DNA from: Sulfuricella denitrificans skB26
Lineage (GTDB): Bacteria > Pseudomonadota > Gammaproteobacteria > Burkholderiales > Sulfuricellaceae
Assembly: GCF_000297055.2 (NCBI RefSeq)
Contig: NC_022357.1
Coordinates: forward strand, 558,001 to 622,000
Length of the DNA stretch: 64,000 nucleotides
Direction: 5' to 3'
Below are positions 16,371-24,592 of the stretch, in pieces (positions within the stretch are counted from its first letter, which is position 1; the number at the start of each line of letters is the position of its first letter). The notes under the pieces were generated by a model. It searched no databases, was not told the origin of the DNA, and was given only the letters and a program-made list of their open reading frames with translations. The translations under genes were made by a program, and so were the position numbers.

Positions 16371-16823
16371 TTATTGCCATTCGGTTAGCAAACGATGAAT
16401 TACGGCCGGATCGCTGTTTGCCTGTAGCTGCTCGCGCAACTGGCGATTGCTGAACATCTGTGCCAGTTCGCCGAGGATTTGCAGGTGCAGGTCGGTGGCC
16501 TTATCAGGCACCAGCAGGATGAACAACATGCTGACCGGCTGTCCGTCGGGTGCGTCGAAGGGAATCGGCGTTTTCAGCTTGAAGAAGGCGCCAGTGGCCT
16601 CGCGCAGGCTCTTCATACGGCCATGCGGGATGGCGAATCCGTAGCCGAGTCCGGTGGAGCCGAGCTTTTCACGTGTGGCGAGGCTGTCAATCACCTTCTT
16701 GCGCGGTAGCTGCAGGTTGTTTTCGAACAACCGGCCGGCTTCTTCGAATAGCTGTGCCTTGCTACCTACGTCGAGGCCGCAGAGGATGTTGCCCGGCGGT
16801 AGTGTTTTGGTGATGAGGGTCAT
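16371..16823 (-). CDS. ptsN: Nitrogen PTS EIIA protein (EIIA-Ntr)
   Basis: The 150-residue protein is a single PTS EIIA domain. It has LGYGFAIPHGRMKSL with the phospho-accepting His and LFILLVPDKATDLHLQIL further on. It takes phosphate from NPr in a regulatory relay that affects K+ transport and sigma-54-related functions. The ATG at 16823 gives the normal family length; upstream in-frame codons would run through a repeat. It follows hpf and rpoN on the same strand, the classical arrangement. Confidence 0.93.
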   Translation of the reverse strand: MTLITKTLPPGNILCGLDVGSKAQLFEEAGRLFENNLQLPRKKVIDSLATREKLGSTGLGYGFAIPHGRMKSLREATGAFFKLKTPIPFDAPDGQPVSMLFILLVPDKATDLHLQILGELAQMFSNRQLREQLQANSDPAVIHRLLTEWQ

Positions 16824-16850
16824 ATTAAAACAAGCGCCCTTCTCGTTTGC

Positions 16851-16924
16851 CTCCTCTCCCCTTGGGGAGAGGATTGAGGTGAGGGCAACCCTCATCCCAA
16901 CCTTCTCCCCAAGGGGAGAAGGCG
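16851..16924. repeat. CTCTCCCC/GGGGAGAG-type intergenic hairpin repeat
   Basis: CTCTCCCCTTGGGGAGAG and, 30 bases on, CTTCTCCCCAAGGGGAGAAG form two perfect hairpins joined by a GAGGTGAGGGCAACCCTCATC stretch that can itself fold. It lies between hpf and ptsN. Relatives are at 8317-8357, 63528-63588 and, as half a copy, 15285-15314. Confidence 0.7.
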
Positions 16925-16971
16925 CAATGGTAAAGGGCGCTGGCCATGGTTTGGTTCCGCCGCGCGATGGC

Positions 16972-17298
16972 TTACTCGGCGATTGGTTGGTGCTTGCCGC
17001 CGCTACCGCGACTGGGGCCGCCGTTCATTTCTTTGTGCTTGACGATCTGGCGGTCGAGCTTGTCCACCAGACTGTCGATGGCGGCGTACATGTCGGCATC
17101 TTCGGATTTGACGAAAATGTCCTTGCCGCTGACGTGAACGTTTACTTCAGCCTTCTGGGCCAGCTTTTCGATAGAGAGAATGACGTTGACGTCAATGACA
17201 TGGTCGAAGTGGCGGGTAACCCTGCCGAGTTTGTCGGTGACGTAATCGCGGATGGCGGGGGTCACTTCAACGTGGTGGCCGGTAACATTGAGGTTCAT
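16972..17298 (-). CDS. hpf: Ribosome hibernation promoting factor HPF (short form)
   Basis: The protein has 108 residues with the beta-alpha-beta-beta-beta-alpha fold of HPF/YfiA. It opens MNLNVTGHHVEVTPAIRDYV and includes KAEVNVHVSGKDIFVKSEDA and DMYAAIDSLVDKLDRQIVKHK. It binds the 30S decoding site in stationary phase and promotes 100S dimers. A good AGGAG precedes the ATG at 17298. It lies directly after rpoN, as in most proteobacteria. Confidence 0.93.
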   Translation of the reverse strand: MNLNVTGHHVEVTPAIRDYVTDKLGRVTRHFDHVIDVNVILSIEKLAQKAEVNVHVSGKDIFVKSEDADMYAAIDSLVDKLDRQIVKHKEMNGGPSRGSGGKHQPIAE

Positions 17299-17324
17299 TT
17301 GAGGCTCCTTCGGGTTGATGTTGA

Positions 17325-17408
17325 TTAAAGGGTTTTTCGGAAACTTACCGCGGGAATTTGCATGGACTCGCGGTACTTTGCTACGGTGCGCCGGGCGACG
17401 ACTATGCC
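17325..17408 (-). pseudogene. rpoN: RpoN box cut off from rpoN by an in-frame TAG
   Basis: Downstream of the TAG at 17409-17411 the rpoN frame stays open for 27 codons to a TAA at 17325-17327. It reads GIVVARRTVAKYRESMQIPA and then VSFRKTL. ARRTVAKYRE is the RpoN box, the signature that contacts the -24 promoter element. The segment has no start codon of its own. The intact family normally has a Gln codon where TAG stands (a single C-to-T change, CAG to TAG). Confidence 0.85.
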
Positions 17409-18767
17409 CTATTTTGCCAGAATATCAGCGATCTGGCTGTCGGAAAGGGGTTTTTGCGGAGTTTCTGCTGCCACCAGTTGTTTTATTAGCGCACGGATGG
17501 CGGTGGACGAGCAAGCGCCACCGGTTTCCGTTGCGCAGGAACTGCCGAAAAAATACTTGAGTTCGAAAATGCCGCGCGGGGTGAACATATACTTCTGCGT
17601 GGTGACACGAGAAATGGTGGATTCATGCAGTTCGACGGCCTCGGCGATCTCCCTCAACACCAGGGGGCGCATGGCCACTGCACCGTGCTCGAAGAAATTC
17701 CGCTGGCGTTCGACGATGGCCTGGGAAACACGCAGGATGGTCTCGAAGCGCTGCTGGATGTTCTTGATCATCCATTTTGCTTCCTGCATCTGACTCGACA
17801 GGTGCTGCCCGCTGCTTTCGCGGTTGCGCCGCAGAATATCGGCGTACATGCGATTGATGCGCAGCTTGGGCATGACATCCGGGTTCAGGGTGGCGACCCA
17901 TTGCCCCTTGACCTTCTTTACCTCGACGTCGTGCTGAATGTAGCGCGTGTCCAGGTTGGCGAAGGCGGCGCCGGGGCGCGGGTTGAGGCTGGTGATCAGG
18001 CTCTGGGTGGCACGCAGACCGTCGTCGTCGAGGCGCAGCAATTTTTTCAGTTTGGTGAAATCGTGCGCCGCCAGCAGGTTAAGGTGGTGCTTCGACAAGG
18101 AAAGAGCTTGCTCCCGATAGGGCGTGTCAGGCGGAAGAATTTCGAGTTGCAAGGCCAGGCACTCTCCCAGATTCCGTGCGCCTACTCCGGGTGGATCGAG
18201 ATTTTGCAGGTGGCATAGCGCAGTGTGCAGCTCGATCGGTTCGATTTCCAGTTCGGGCGGTAATATCGCGGCGAGCTCATCGAGGTTCTGGGTGAGATAG
18301 CCGTCTTCGTCGAGGGCGTCGATCAGCAAGGCGACGATTCGCTTGTCGTGCTCGGACAGGGAAGTGAGGCCTAACTGCCAGTTGAGGTGGTCGCGCAGAT
18401 CCACCGCTTCGGCCCGTTGCGAAGAGTAGTCGTTATCCTCATCATCGTCTTGTGCGGTCCAGGGGCTATCCTGATCCCAATCATTTTCTGAAAGGGGCGC
18501 TGGTTCGGCGGGTGTTTCATCGGCTGTGCTGCTGGAGGCGGGCTGCGTAGAGAACTCGTCCGATTTGCTGCCACCGGCATCTGCGGTCTCCTCGCTTTCC
18601 GTATCACTCGTGCTTTCCACCCGTTCGAGGAATGGGTTTTCCTGAGTGAAGGTGTCCAGTTCCTGGTCAAGTTCAAGCGTCGACAATTGTAGCAACCGGA
18701 TGGACTGCTGCAGCTGAGGCGTCAGGGTCAGGTGTTGCGAAAGTTTGAGTTGTAGGCTGTGCTTCAT
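17409..18767 (-). CDS. rpoN: RNA polymerase sigma-54 factor RpoN, interrupted before the RpoN box
   Basis: The open frame encodes 452 residues. The N-terminal Gln/Leu-rich activator-interaction region (LKLSQHLTLTPQLQQSIRLL) is followed by an acidic region II (about 50-125), the core-binding domain and the helix-turn-helix region (VELHESTISRVTTQKYM). It then stops with LSDSQIADILAK at an amber codon (17409-17411). The RpoN box follows in frame (17325-17408), so the restored protein would have 480 residues, the usual length. As read, the product should bind core polymerase but recognise -24/-12 promoters poorly. The ATG at 18767 matches the family N-terminus. The position between lptB and hpf is canonical. 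Alternatives are a sequencing error, suppression, or a second rpoN elsewhere. Confidence 0.85.
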   Translation of the reverse strand: MKHSLQLKLSQHLTLTPQLQQSIRLLQLSTLELDQELDTFTQENPFLERVESTSDTESEETADAGGSKSDEFSTQPASSSTADETPAEPAPLSENDWDQDSPWTAQDDDEDNDYSSQRAEAVDLRDHLNWQLGLTSLSEHDKRIVALLIDALDEDGYLTQNLDELAAILPPELEIEPIELHTALCHLQNLDPPGVGARNLGECLALQLEILPPDTPYREQALSLSKHHLNLLAAHDFTKLKKLLRLDDDGLRATQSLITSLNPRPGAAFANLDTRYIQHDVEVKKVKGQWVATLNPDVMPKLRINRMYADILRRNRESSGQHLSSQMQEAKWMIKNIQQRFETILRVSQAIVERQRNFFEHGAVAMRPLVLREIAEAVELHESTISRVTTQKYMFTPRGIFELKYFFGSSCATETGGACSSTAIRALIKQLVAAETPQKPLSDSQIADILAK

Positions 18768-18817
18768 ATTTTTGTTCCCGGGAGAGTGCAGGCACGGTGC
18801 CTGGAGCGGGTTCACCG

Positions 18818-19540
18818 CTACATCCGGAAGTGTTCTCCCAGGTAAACTTTTCTTACATTCTCATTATAAACGATTTCATCGGGATTTCCGCTGGCCAGCA
18901 CCTCGCCGTCGTTGATAATGTAGGCGCGGTCGCAAATTCCCAGTGTTTCCCGCACGTTGTGGTCGGTGATCAGCACACCGATGTTCTCTGAGGTGAGGAA
19001 GCGGATAATTTTCTGGATGTCGATCACGGCAATAGGGTCAACTCCGGCAAATGGCTCGTCCAGCAGAATGAAGCGCGGCTGGGTGGCGAGTGCCCGGGCA
19101 ATTTCCACCCGTCGGCGTTCGCCGCCTGAGAGGGAAAGCGCCGGGTTGTTGCGCAAGTGGTTGATATGCAGCTCGTGCAGCAGATCGTCCAGTCGCTGTT
19201 CGAGCTGCCCCGGTTCAAGCGTTTGCAGTTCGAGGATCGCCCGGATGTTTTCGGATACCGTCAGCTTGCGGAAGATCGACGCTTCCTGGGGCAGATAGCT
19301 CAAGCCCAGCCGGGAGCGGCGGTGGATAGGCAGGCGGCTCAGCTCTTTACCGTCCAGGCGGATGCTGCCGCCATCCAGCGGCACCAGTCCCACCATCATG
19401 TAGAAGCTGGTGGTCTTGCCCGCGCCATTGGGTCCGAGCAAGCCGACTACCTCGCCGCTGGAAACCTCCAGCGAAACGTTTTTTACTACCTGGCGCGATT
19501 TGTAGCGCTTTTTCAGGCCTTGGACAATCAGTTCACTCAT
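18818..19540 (-). CDS. lptB: LPS export ABC transporter ATP-binding protein LptB
   Basis: The 240-residue ATPase has Walker [11 protein letters not shown] (about 36-45), a Q-loop in [12 protein letters not shown] signature [15 protein letters not shown] and Walker [14 protein letters not shown] with the switch His in ITDHN. The [14 protein letters not shown] segment is characteristic of LptB. With LptFG (not in the window) and LptCA it extracts LPS from the inner membrane. It sits in the lptC-lptA-lptB order, with a repeat block separating it from lptA. Confidence 0.95.
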   Translation of the reverse strand: MSELIVQGLKKRYKSRQVVKNVSLEVSSGEVVGLLGPNGAGKTTSFYMMVGLVPLDGGSIRLDGKELSRLPIHRRSRLGLSYLPQEASIFRKLTVSENIRAILELQTLEPGQLEQRLDDLLHELHINHLRNNPALSLSGGERRRVEIARALATQPRFILLDEPFAGVDPIAVIDIQKIIRFLTSENIGVLITDHNVRETLGICDRAYIINDGEVLASGNPDEIVYNENVRKVYLGEHFRM

Positions 19541-19547
19541 TAAATAG

Positions 19548-19606
19548 TCCTGAGTGCTGAGTGCTGAGTGCTGAGAGTTTTGCTCAGGACGCAGGACTCA
19601 GCACTT
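19548..19606. repeat. CTGAGTG-type heptamer repeat with inverted arm, copy 2
   Basis: TCCTGAGTGCTGAGTGCTGA and further GTGCTGAG units on the left face CTCAGGACGCAGGACTCAGC on the right. The element fills almost the whole lptA-lptB gap and should form a hairpin in the message. Confidence 0.7.
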
Positions 19607-19607
19607 T

Positions 19608-20210
19608 CTACTCATTTCTTGGATTGGCGATGCTTTCGGCAGGTTTTAGCACGGTAGGTTTGGCATCTGGAGTGGCGATTTTCTGTTTCGGTTGTATCAC
19701 CGTGCGAACCCGGCCACGCGGGTTGTTGGCCGTGGCAGTCTCTTTGCCGCCGATTACCTGGAAGAATTCGGTCTTGCCGTCATAGGAAATATAGTTTCCC
19801 TGTGCTTCATCCAGGCCGCGCTTCATGCGCGCCTGGCTGAAAAGTTGCACCAGGTCCTTTCTCTGGTCGTATTCAATACGCAGGGCATAGCCTTCGATAT
19901 ATTCATCGTAGCCTTCGCGCTTCTGTCTGAAGCTGGCCAGGTTGCCATAAGCCGTCCCAAGCTGGAAACCTTCGGCATCCTCCTTGACTACCAGCTTGTT
20001 GGCGCGGATTTGCAGCGTGCCCTGGGTGAGGATGACATTGCCTTCGTAGATGCTGATTTTCTTGGCATCGTCAACAGTGGCGGTATCCGCCTCCAGGTTA
20101 ATCGGCTTGTCCCGATCCGCTTTTTCCGCATGAGCCCAAGGCGCAGCTACCAGCAATAACGTTGTCCACAGGCAGATGAGGAGCGAAAATTTAACGGTTG
20201 GGGTTTTCAT
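19608..20210 (-). CDS. lptA: LPS transport periplasmic protein LptA
   Basis: The 200-residue protein has a signal peptide (MKTPTVKFSLLICLWTTLLL, cleavage after AHA). It then has the OstA/LptA beta-jellyroll sequence: INLEADTATVDDAKKISIYE, GNVILTQGTLQIRANKLVV, and a YDEYIEGYALRIEYD strand. It bridges the periplasm between LptC and LptD. It overlaps the lptC stop by 20 bases, so translation is coupled. The C-terminal tail (about 165-200) is basic and Pro-rich and probably disordered. Confidence 0.93.
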   Translation of the reverse strand: MKTPTVKFSLLICLWTTLLLVAAPWAHAEKADRDKPINLEADTATVDDAKKISIYEGNVILTQGTLQIRANKLVVKEDAEGFQLGTAYGNLASFRQKREGYDEYIEGYALRIEYDQRKDLVQLFSQARMKRGLDEAQGNYISYDGKTEFFQVIGGKETATANNPRGRVRTVIQPKQKIATPDAKPTVLKPAESIANPRNE

Positions 20211-20766
20211 AACGGCCTTTGACGTGTGAAAACAGTTTCATCACGTGGGTTTTGTTGTTCAATTCTAAACCAACAGCGTCGACATTGGTATGCGCATTCC
20301 GAATGTTAACAGGCTTATCGGTCAGCGCCAGATCCTTGTCCGGAATAACATGCAGGTAGCTGGTCGTGAGCGTCAAGGTGCTATTGCCGTCGAAAGCTTC
20401 GCGCGTTACCACGACGTTGCCGGTAAAGTGGGCGTGCTCCCCTTCCTTGGAAAGCAGGCCTTTGGTCGACTGGACGTGCATAGGGGCTCTTCCGCTTTCG
20501 AAGCGGGTGAAATGTGGCTTGTCGAGATGGGTGCTGTCGTCATCCGGATAATGCACCATCCTGGCGGCGGTCAGGGTATGGTGCGGCAATCCGTCCATGC
20601 CCATGCGGGTGGCGCTGAAATTATCCACGGTATAATCGGGGTCATGCCGGCTGCTGCCATCATTTTTCGGCTGAGGCGGCTGCACGGTGCGGTCGAGCCA
20701 GAACGACAGCATCGCCAGCAGCACCAGCAGACCGGCGGGGAACCAGAGTGTGAGGCGGTCGCGCAT
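20191..20766 (-). CDS. lptC: LPS export system protein LptC
   Basis: The 191-residue bitopic protein starts MRDRLTLWFPAGLLVLLAML with one N-terminal membrane helix. It then has a periplasmic LptC domain with YTVDNFSATRMGMDGLPHHT, ARMVHYPDDD and HAHFTGNVVVTREA. It receives LPS from LptB2FG and hands it to LptA. The gene lies between kdsC and lptA in the standard order. Confidence 0.92.
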   Translation of the reverse strand: MRDRLTLWFPAGLLVLLAMLSFWLDRTVQPPQPKNDGSSRHDPDYTVDNFSATRMGMDGLPHHTLTAARMVHYPDDDSTHLDKPHFTRFESGRAPMHVQSTKGLLSKEGEHAHFTGNVVVTREAFDGNSTLTLTTSYLHVIPDKDLALTDKPVNIRNAHTNVDAVGLELNNKTHVMKLFSHVKGRYENPNR

Positions 20767-20797
20767 CAGCCTGGTTGGAAAAGTCGAGTCAGAAAAA

Positions 20798-21319
20798 TCA
20801 TTTCAGATAAGGCGCCAACTGCATCTCGAAAGTTCCCTGTGCCTGCATGATCAGCTCGCACAATTCGCGCACGGCACCGCCGCCGCCCGGCAGCTGGGTG
20901 ATGTAATGAGAGTGCTGTTTGACCAGCGCCGGGGCGGCGGGAACGCAAACAGCCAGGCCGCAGCGGCGCATTACCGGCAAGTCCACCACATCATCTCCCA
21001 TGTAAGCGCATGCAGCCGGGTCGAGGCCGGATTTCTCAAGCAGTTCGAGAAAGGCGGTTAGTTTGTCTTCAGCACCCTGATAGAGATGGGTCACACCCAG
21101 ATTGCTGGCGCGCAGCGTAACCAGCTGCGAGGTTCGGCCGGTGATGATCGCCAGTTCGACACCGGAGCGTTTCAGCATTTTCATGCCGTGGCCGTCGAGA
21201 GAATTGAATGCCTTGAATTCCTGGCCGTCGTCGGCCAGGTAGAGGCTGCCGTCGGTCATCACGCCATCCACGTCGAAGATGGCGAGTTTGATGTTTTTTG
21301 CGTGTTCGAAAGCGTCCAT
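20798..21319 (-). CDS. kdsC: 3-deoxy-D-manno-octulosonate 8-phosphate phosphatase KdsC
   Basis: This 173-residue HAD phosphatase has the catalytic DVDGVMTDGSL (nucleophile and acid Asp), IITGRTSQLV and MGDDVVDLPVM motifs. GGGGAVREL is in the C-terminal loop characteristic of KdsC. It dephosphorylates Kdo-8-P in the cytoplasm. It follows kdsD and precedes lptC. The small C2-type cap is absent, as expected for this subclass. Confidence 0.94.
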   Translation of the reverse strand: MDAFEHAKNIKLAIFDVDGVMTDGSLYLADDGQEFKAFNSLDGHGMKMLKRSGVELAIITGRTSQLVTLRASNLGVTHLYQGAEDKLTAFLELLEKSGLDPAACAYMGDDVVDLPVMRRCGLAVCVPAAPALVKQHSHYITQLPGGGGAVRELCELIMQAQGTFEMQLAPYLK

Positions 21320-21327
21320 TGTTTTCA

Positions 21328-21418
21328 GTCCTGAGTTCCGAGTCCTGAGTGCTGAGTGCTGAGTGCTGAGTCCAGTGAGGGTTGTTACTCAGGACTTTTA
21401 ACTCAGGACTCAGGACTG
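21328..21418. repeat. CTGAGTG-type heptamer repeat with inverted arm, copy 3
   Basis: About six CCTGAGT/GCTGAGT heptamers (21328-21372) are followed by inverted ACTCAGGACT units (21387-21418). This is the longest of the three copies. It fills the kdsD-kdsC gap on the transcribed strand and should fold into a long imperfect hairpin. Confidence 0.7.
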
Positions 21419-21421
21419 TTT

Positions 21422-22411
21422 CTAAACCACCCCTGCTCGCAGCAGGTCGTGCATGTTCAGCGCGCCGACCAGCCGGCCATCCGTGTCCACTATCAGCAGT
21501 CCGTTGATCTTGTGATGATCCATCATTTGCACCGCTTCCGCCGCCAGCTTTTCCGGGCCGATAGTGCGCGGGTTGCGGGTCATTACCTCGGCCACCCTGG
21601 CGGCGCGGATGTCGAACGTATGGTCGAGCGCGCGGCGCAGATCGCCGTCGGTGAAGAGTCCGAGCAGGCGGTCTGCATCGCCCACTATCGCGGTCATGCC
21701 CAGGCCTTTGCGCGACATTTCCAGCAATGCTTCAGTGAGCAGTGCCGTTTCCGACACTTTGGGCAGTGCATCGCCGCTGTGCATCAGGTCGCCGACATGA
21801 ACCAGCAGGCGCCGGCCCAGAGCACCGCCAGGGTGGGAGCGGGCGAAATCCTCGGCACCGAAGCCGCGTACGTCGAGCAGTGCGATCGCCAGCGCATCCC
21901 CCAGCGCCAGTGCCGCCGTGGTGCTGGCCGTCGGTGCCAGCCCCAGGGGGCAGGCTTCCTGCGCCACGCTGACGTCGAGGTGTACGTCCGCCTCGCGCGC
22001 CATCGTGGAGGCAGGATTGCCGGTCATGGTGATGAGTTTCGCCCCCCTGCGCTTGATGATCGGCAAGATGGTGAGCAGTTCCGGGCTTTCTCCGGAATTG
22101 GACAGGGCGATCAGCACGTCATCCGCCGTGATCATGCCGAGGTCGCCGTGGCTGGCCTCGCCCGGATGGACGAAGAAGGCCGGCGTGCCGGTGCTGGCCA
22201 TGGTCGAGGCGATCTTGCGCGCGATGTGACCAGATTTGCCCATGCCGCTCACCACAACCCTTCCTTGGCAGTGTAGAATCAATTCTAGTGCGCTGGTAAA
22301 TTTGTCGTCCAGTCTGCCTATCAACGCCTCTACTGCCTTGGCTTCGATAGAGAGAACTTGGCGCGCGAGGTCGAGAGCGTTGCGGTTGGATATCGTTTCA
22401 GTTGCATTCAT
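21422..22411 (-). CDS. kdsD: Arabinose-5-phosphate isomerase KdsD
   Basis: The 329-residue protein has an N-terminal SIS domain (VVSGMGKSGHIARKIASTMA, SNSGESPELL) and two C-terminal CBS domains (MTRNPRTIGPEKLAAEAVQM, and the region with IVDTDGRLVGALNMHDLLRA). It converts ribulose-5-P to arabinose-5-P, the first step to Kdo. It heads the minus-strand LPS/rpoN operon and is divergent from the antiporter gene, with a 58-base shared promoter region. Confidence 0.95.
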   Translation of the reverse strand: MNATETISNRNALDLARQVLSIEAKAVEALIGRLDDKFTSALELILHCQGRVVVSGMGKSGHIARKIASTMASTGTPAFFVHPGEASHGDLGMITADDVLIALSNSGESPELLTILPIIKRRGAKLITMTGNPASTMAREADVHLDVSVAQEACPLGLAPTASTTAALALGDALAIALLDVRGFGAEDFARSHPGGALGRRLLVHVGDLMHSGDALPKVSETALLTEALLEMSRKGLGMTAIVGDADRLLGLFTDGDLRRALDHTFDIRAARVAEVMTRNPRTIGPEKLAAEAVQMMDHHKINGLLIVDTDGRLVGALNMHDLLRAGVV

Positions 22412-22469
22412 CCGCGCAAGTATACTAAACCATACCGGCTATTGCCTATCGTCCATTTCCTGATTCTTT

Positions 22470-24440
22470 ATGCATAACACCCTGCAACTTGTCCTGATTC
22501 TGCTTGCCGCCGCCGTGCTGGTGGTGGCTTTGTTTCGCTCGTTGCGCCTGCCCCCTTTGCTCGCTTACCTGCTGGTAGGCATGGTGATCGGCCCCCACGC
22601 CTTGGGATGGTTGCCGGAAAGCAGTGAAACCAGCTACCTGGCTGAATTCGGAGTGGTGTTCCTGATGTTCAGCATCGGCCTCGAATTCAGTCTGCCGCAA
22701 TTGAAGGCCATGCAGGGGATCGTGTTCGGTCTGGGCGGCGCGCAGGTGCTGCTGACCCTGGCGCTGGTACTGGCGGCATGCATGTTCATGGGTTTGAGCT
22801 GGCAGGCAGGCGTGGCGCTGGGCGGCATTCTGGCAATGTCCTCAACCGCCATCGTTAGCAAGCTGCTGGCCGAGAAGGTGGAACTGCATTCCCGTCACGG
22901 CCGCGAAATTGTCGGCGTACTGTTGTTTCAGGACTTGGCGGTGGTGCCATTGCTGGTTCTGATCCCCGCCCTGGCTGCCGGCGATCAGAACCTGGGCTGG
23001 ACGATGGCGGAAGCCTTCCTCAAGGCGGCAGTACTGCTGGCGGTGCTGCTGGTTTTCGGTCAGCGCCTCCTGCGCCCGTGGTTTCATCTCGTTGCCGGGC
23101 ACAAAACCTCCGAACTGTTCATGCTCAACGTATTGCTGGTAACCCTCGGCCTTGCCTACCTGACCGAGCTTGCCGGTTTGTCGATGGCGCTGGGTGCCTT
23201 CCTTGCCGGAATCCTGATTTCAGAGACCGAATATCGCTATCAGGTGGAGGCCGATATCCAGCCTTTCCGCGATGTGCTGCTCGGCCTGTTTTTTGTCACC
23301 ATCGGCATGCAGCTTGACCTCTCCGCGGTGGCTGACAATTTTGCCTGGGTGATGGCGCTGCTGTTCGCGCTGGTGGTTGGCAAGGCGCTGCTGATCGGTA
23401 TCCTGAGCCGCTTTTCCGGCAGCGAGCTTTCAGTTTCTATTCGCACCGGGCTGGCGCTGGCCCAGGGAGGGGAATTTGGCTTTGTTCTGCTGACCTTGGC
23501 CGGAGGTGTGCATCTGATTGACGGGCCTGTCATGCAGGTAACCCTCTCGGCCATGCTGCTTTCGATGCTGGCGGCGCCATTCATCATTCAATATAGCGAA
23601 GCCATCGTGCAGAAGGTGTGCGGCGGTGAATGGGTGAATCGCGCCCGCGAATTGCATGAAGTCGCAGTGCGCAGCGCGTCCAGCGAACAGCATGTTATCG
23701 TCTGCGGTTATGGCCGAAGCGGACAGAATCTGGCGCGTTTTCTGGAGCAGGAAAACATTTCGTTCATTGCGCTTGACCATGACGCGCTGCGGGTCAAGGC
23801 GGCGGCGGTGGCGGGCGAAAGCGTCGTCTATGGCGATGCGAGCCGGCGCGAAGTATTGATGGCGGCCGGGTTGAACCGCGCCAAGGCGCTGGTAGTGACT
23901 TACGCCGACGTGAAATCATCGCTGCGGGTGCTGCACCATGCCCATGAAATGCGCCCAGACCTGGCTGTTATCGTGCGCACGCTGGATGATACGGATCTTG
24001 AAAAACTGCGGGATGCCGGTGCCACCGAAGTCGTGCCGGAAGTACTGGAAGGCAGCCTGATGCTGGCGTCTCACACCCTGATGCTGCTCGGCGTACCTCT
24101 GTCGCGCGTAGTCAGGCGCGTGCGCCAGATTCGGGAAGCACGCTACAATCTGCTGCGCGGCTTCTTTCACGGCGCCACCGACCAGGATGATGAGTTGAGC
24201 GAAAAAATGCAGCCGCGCCTGCATACAGTCGCCCTCGGCGAAGGCGGCACGGCGGTGGGAAAAACACTCGCCGATCTGAACCTGGACAGCCTGCTGGTGC
24301 AGGTGACAGCGGTCCGGCGGCGCAATATCCGCGCACTGGAGCCGCAGCCGGAAACCATGCTGCAGGCGGGCGACGTAGTGGTGCTGCTGGGCGCTCCGGA
24401 GAACTTGGCAGCGGCTGAGCTCAGACTGTTGCAGGGGTAG
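22470..24440 (+). CDS. CPA2 family monovalent cation:proton antiporter (KefB/YbaL type)
   Basis: The 656-residue protein has about 12 membrane helices in residues 1-385, with GMVIGPHALGWLPESSE and FSIGLEFSLPQLKA motifs. A TrkA-N/RCK domain follows (HVIVCGYGRSGQNLARFLEQ, starting at about 406) with the nucleotide loop GYGRSG. A TrkA-C domain ends the protein (about 560-656). It probably exports K+ or Na+ in exchange for protons under control of NAD(H) or a thiol conjugate. It is monocistronic, ending before a strong terminator. Whether it is KefB, KefC or YbaL cannot be told. Confidence 0.9.
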   Translation: MHNTLQLVLILLAAAVLVVALFRSLRLPPLLAYLLVGMVIGPHALGWLPESSETSYLAEFGVVFLMFSIGLEFSLPQLKAMQGIVFGLGGAQVLLTLALVLAACMFMGLSWQAGVALGGILAMSSTAIVSKLLAEKVELHSRHGREIVGVLLFQDLAVVPLLVLIPALAAGDQNLGWTMAEAFLKAAVLLAVLLVFGQRLLRPWFHLVAGHKTSELFMLNVLLVTLGLAYLTELAGLSMALGAFLAGILISETEYRYQVEADIQPFRDVLLGLFFVTIGMQLDLSAVADNFAWVMALLFALVVGKALLIGILSRFSGSELSVSIRTGLALAQGGEFGFVLLTLAGGVHLIDGPVMQVTLSAMLLSMLAAPFIIQYSEAIVQKVCGGEWVNRARELHEVAVRSASSEQHVIVCGYGRSGQNLARFLEQENISFIALDHDALRVKAAAVAGESVVYGDASRREVLMAAGLNRAKALVVTYADVKSSLRVLHHAHEMRPDLAVIVRTLDDTDLEKLRDAGATEVVPEVLEGSLMLASHTLMLLGVPLSRVVRRVRQIREARYNLLRGFFHGATDQDDELSEKMQPRLHTVALGEGGTAVGKTLADLNLDSLLVQVTAVRRRNIRALEPQPETMLQAGDVVVLLGAPENLAAAELRLLQG

Positions 24441-24545
24441 GCTGATGCCCTTTTCGGCGCGAATTTGAATGGCGTTACGGCGTTAAAAATAAATCAGTTC
24501 TGCTCCCGGTTCCCCCTGACGTCCCATTGTTCTACAGCCATAAAT

Positions 24546-24576
24546 AGATAAAGCCCGCTGGAAGCGGGCTTTATCT
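24546..24576. terminator. Bidirectional intrinsic terminator
   Basis: AGATAAAGCCCGCT (24546-24559) pairs perfectly with AGCGGGCTTTATCT (24563-24576) around a three-base loop, a 14-base-pair stem. It lies between the convergent antiporter gene and the pilin gene and can serve both. Confidence 0.85.
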
Positions 24577-24592
24577 TTGGTTATTCCTTGAG

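Noticed and set aside
17409-17411. Reassigned amber codon (pyrrolysine or general TAG decoding)
   Set aside because: Several genes in the window end naturally in TAG and would be extended. Nothing in the context supports systematic decoding.
21356-22276. Plus-strand ORF of 306 codons opposite kdsD
   Set aside because: It is a mirror of kdsD (SIS plus CBS motifs on the other strand) with unnatural His/Arg/Gln composition.
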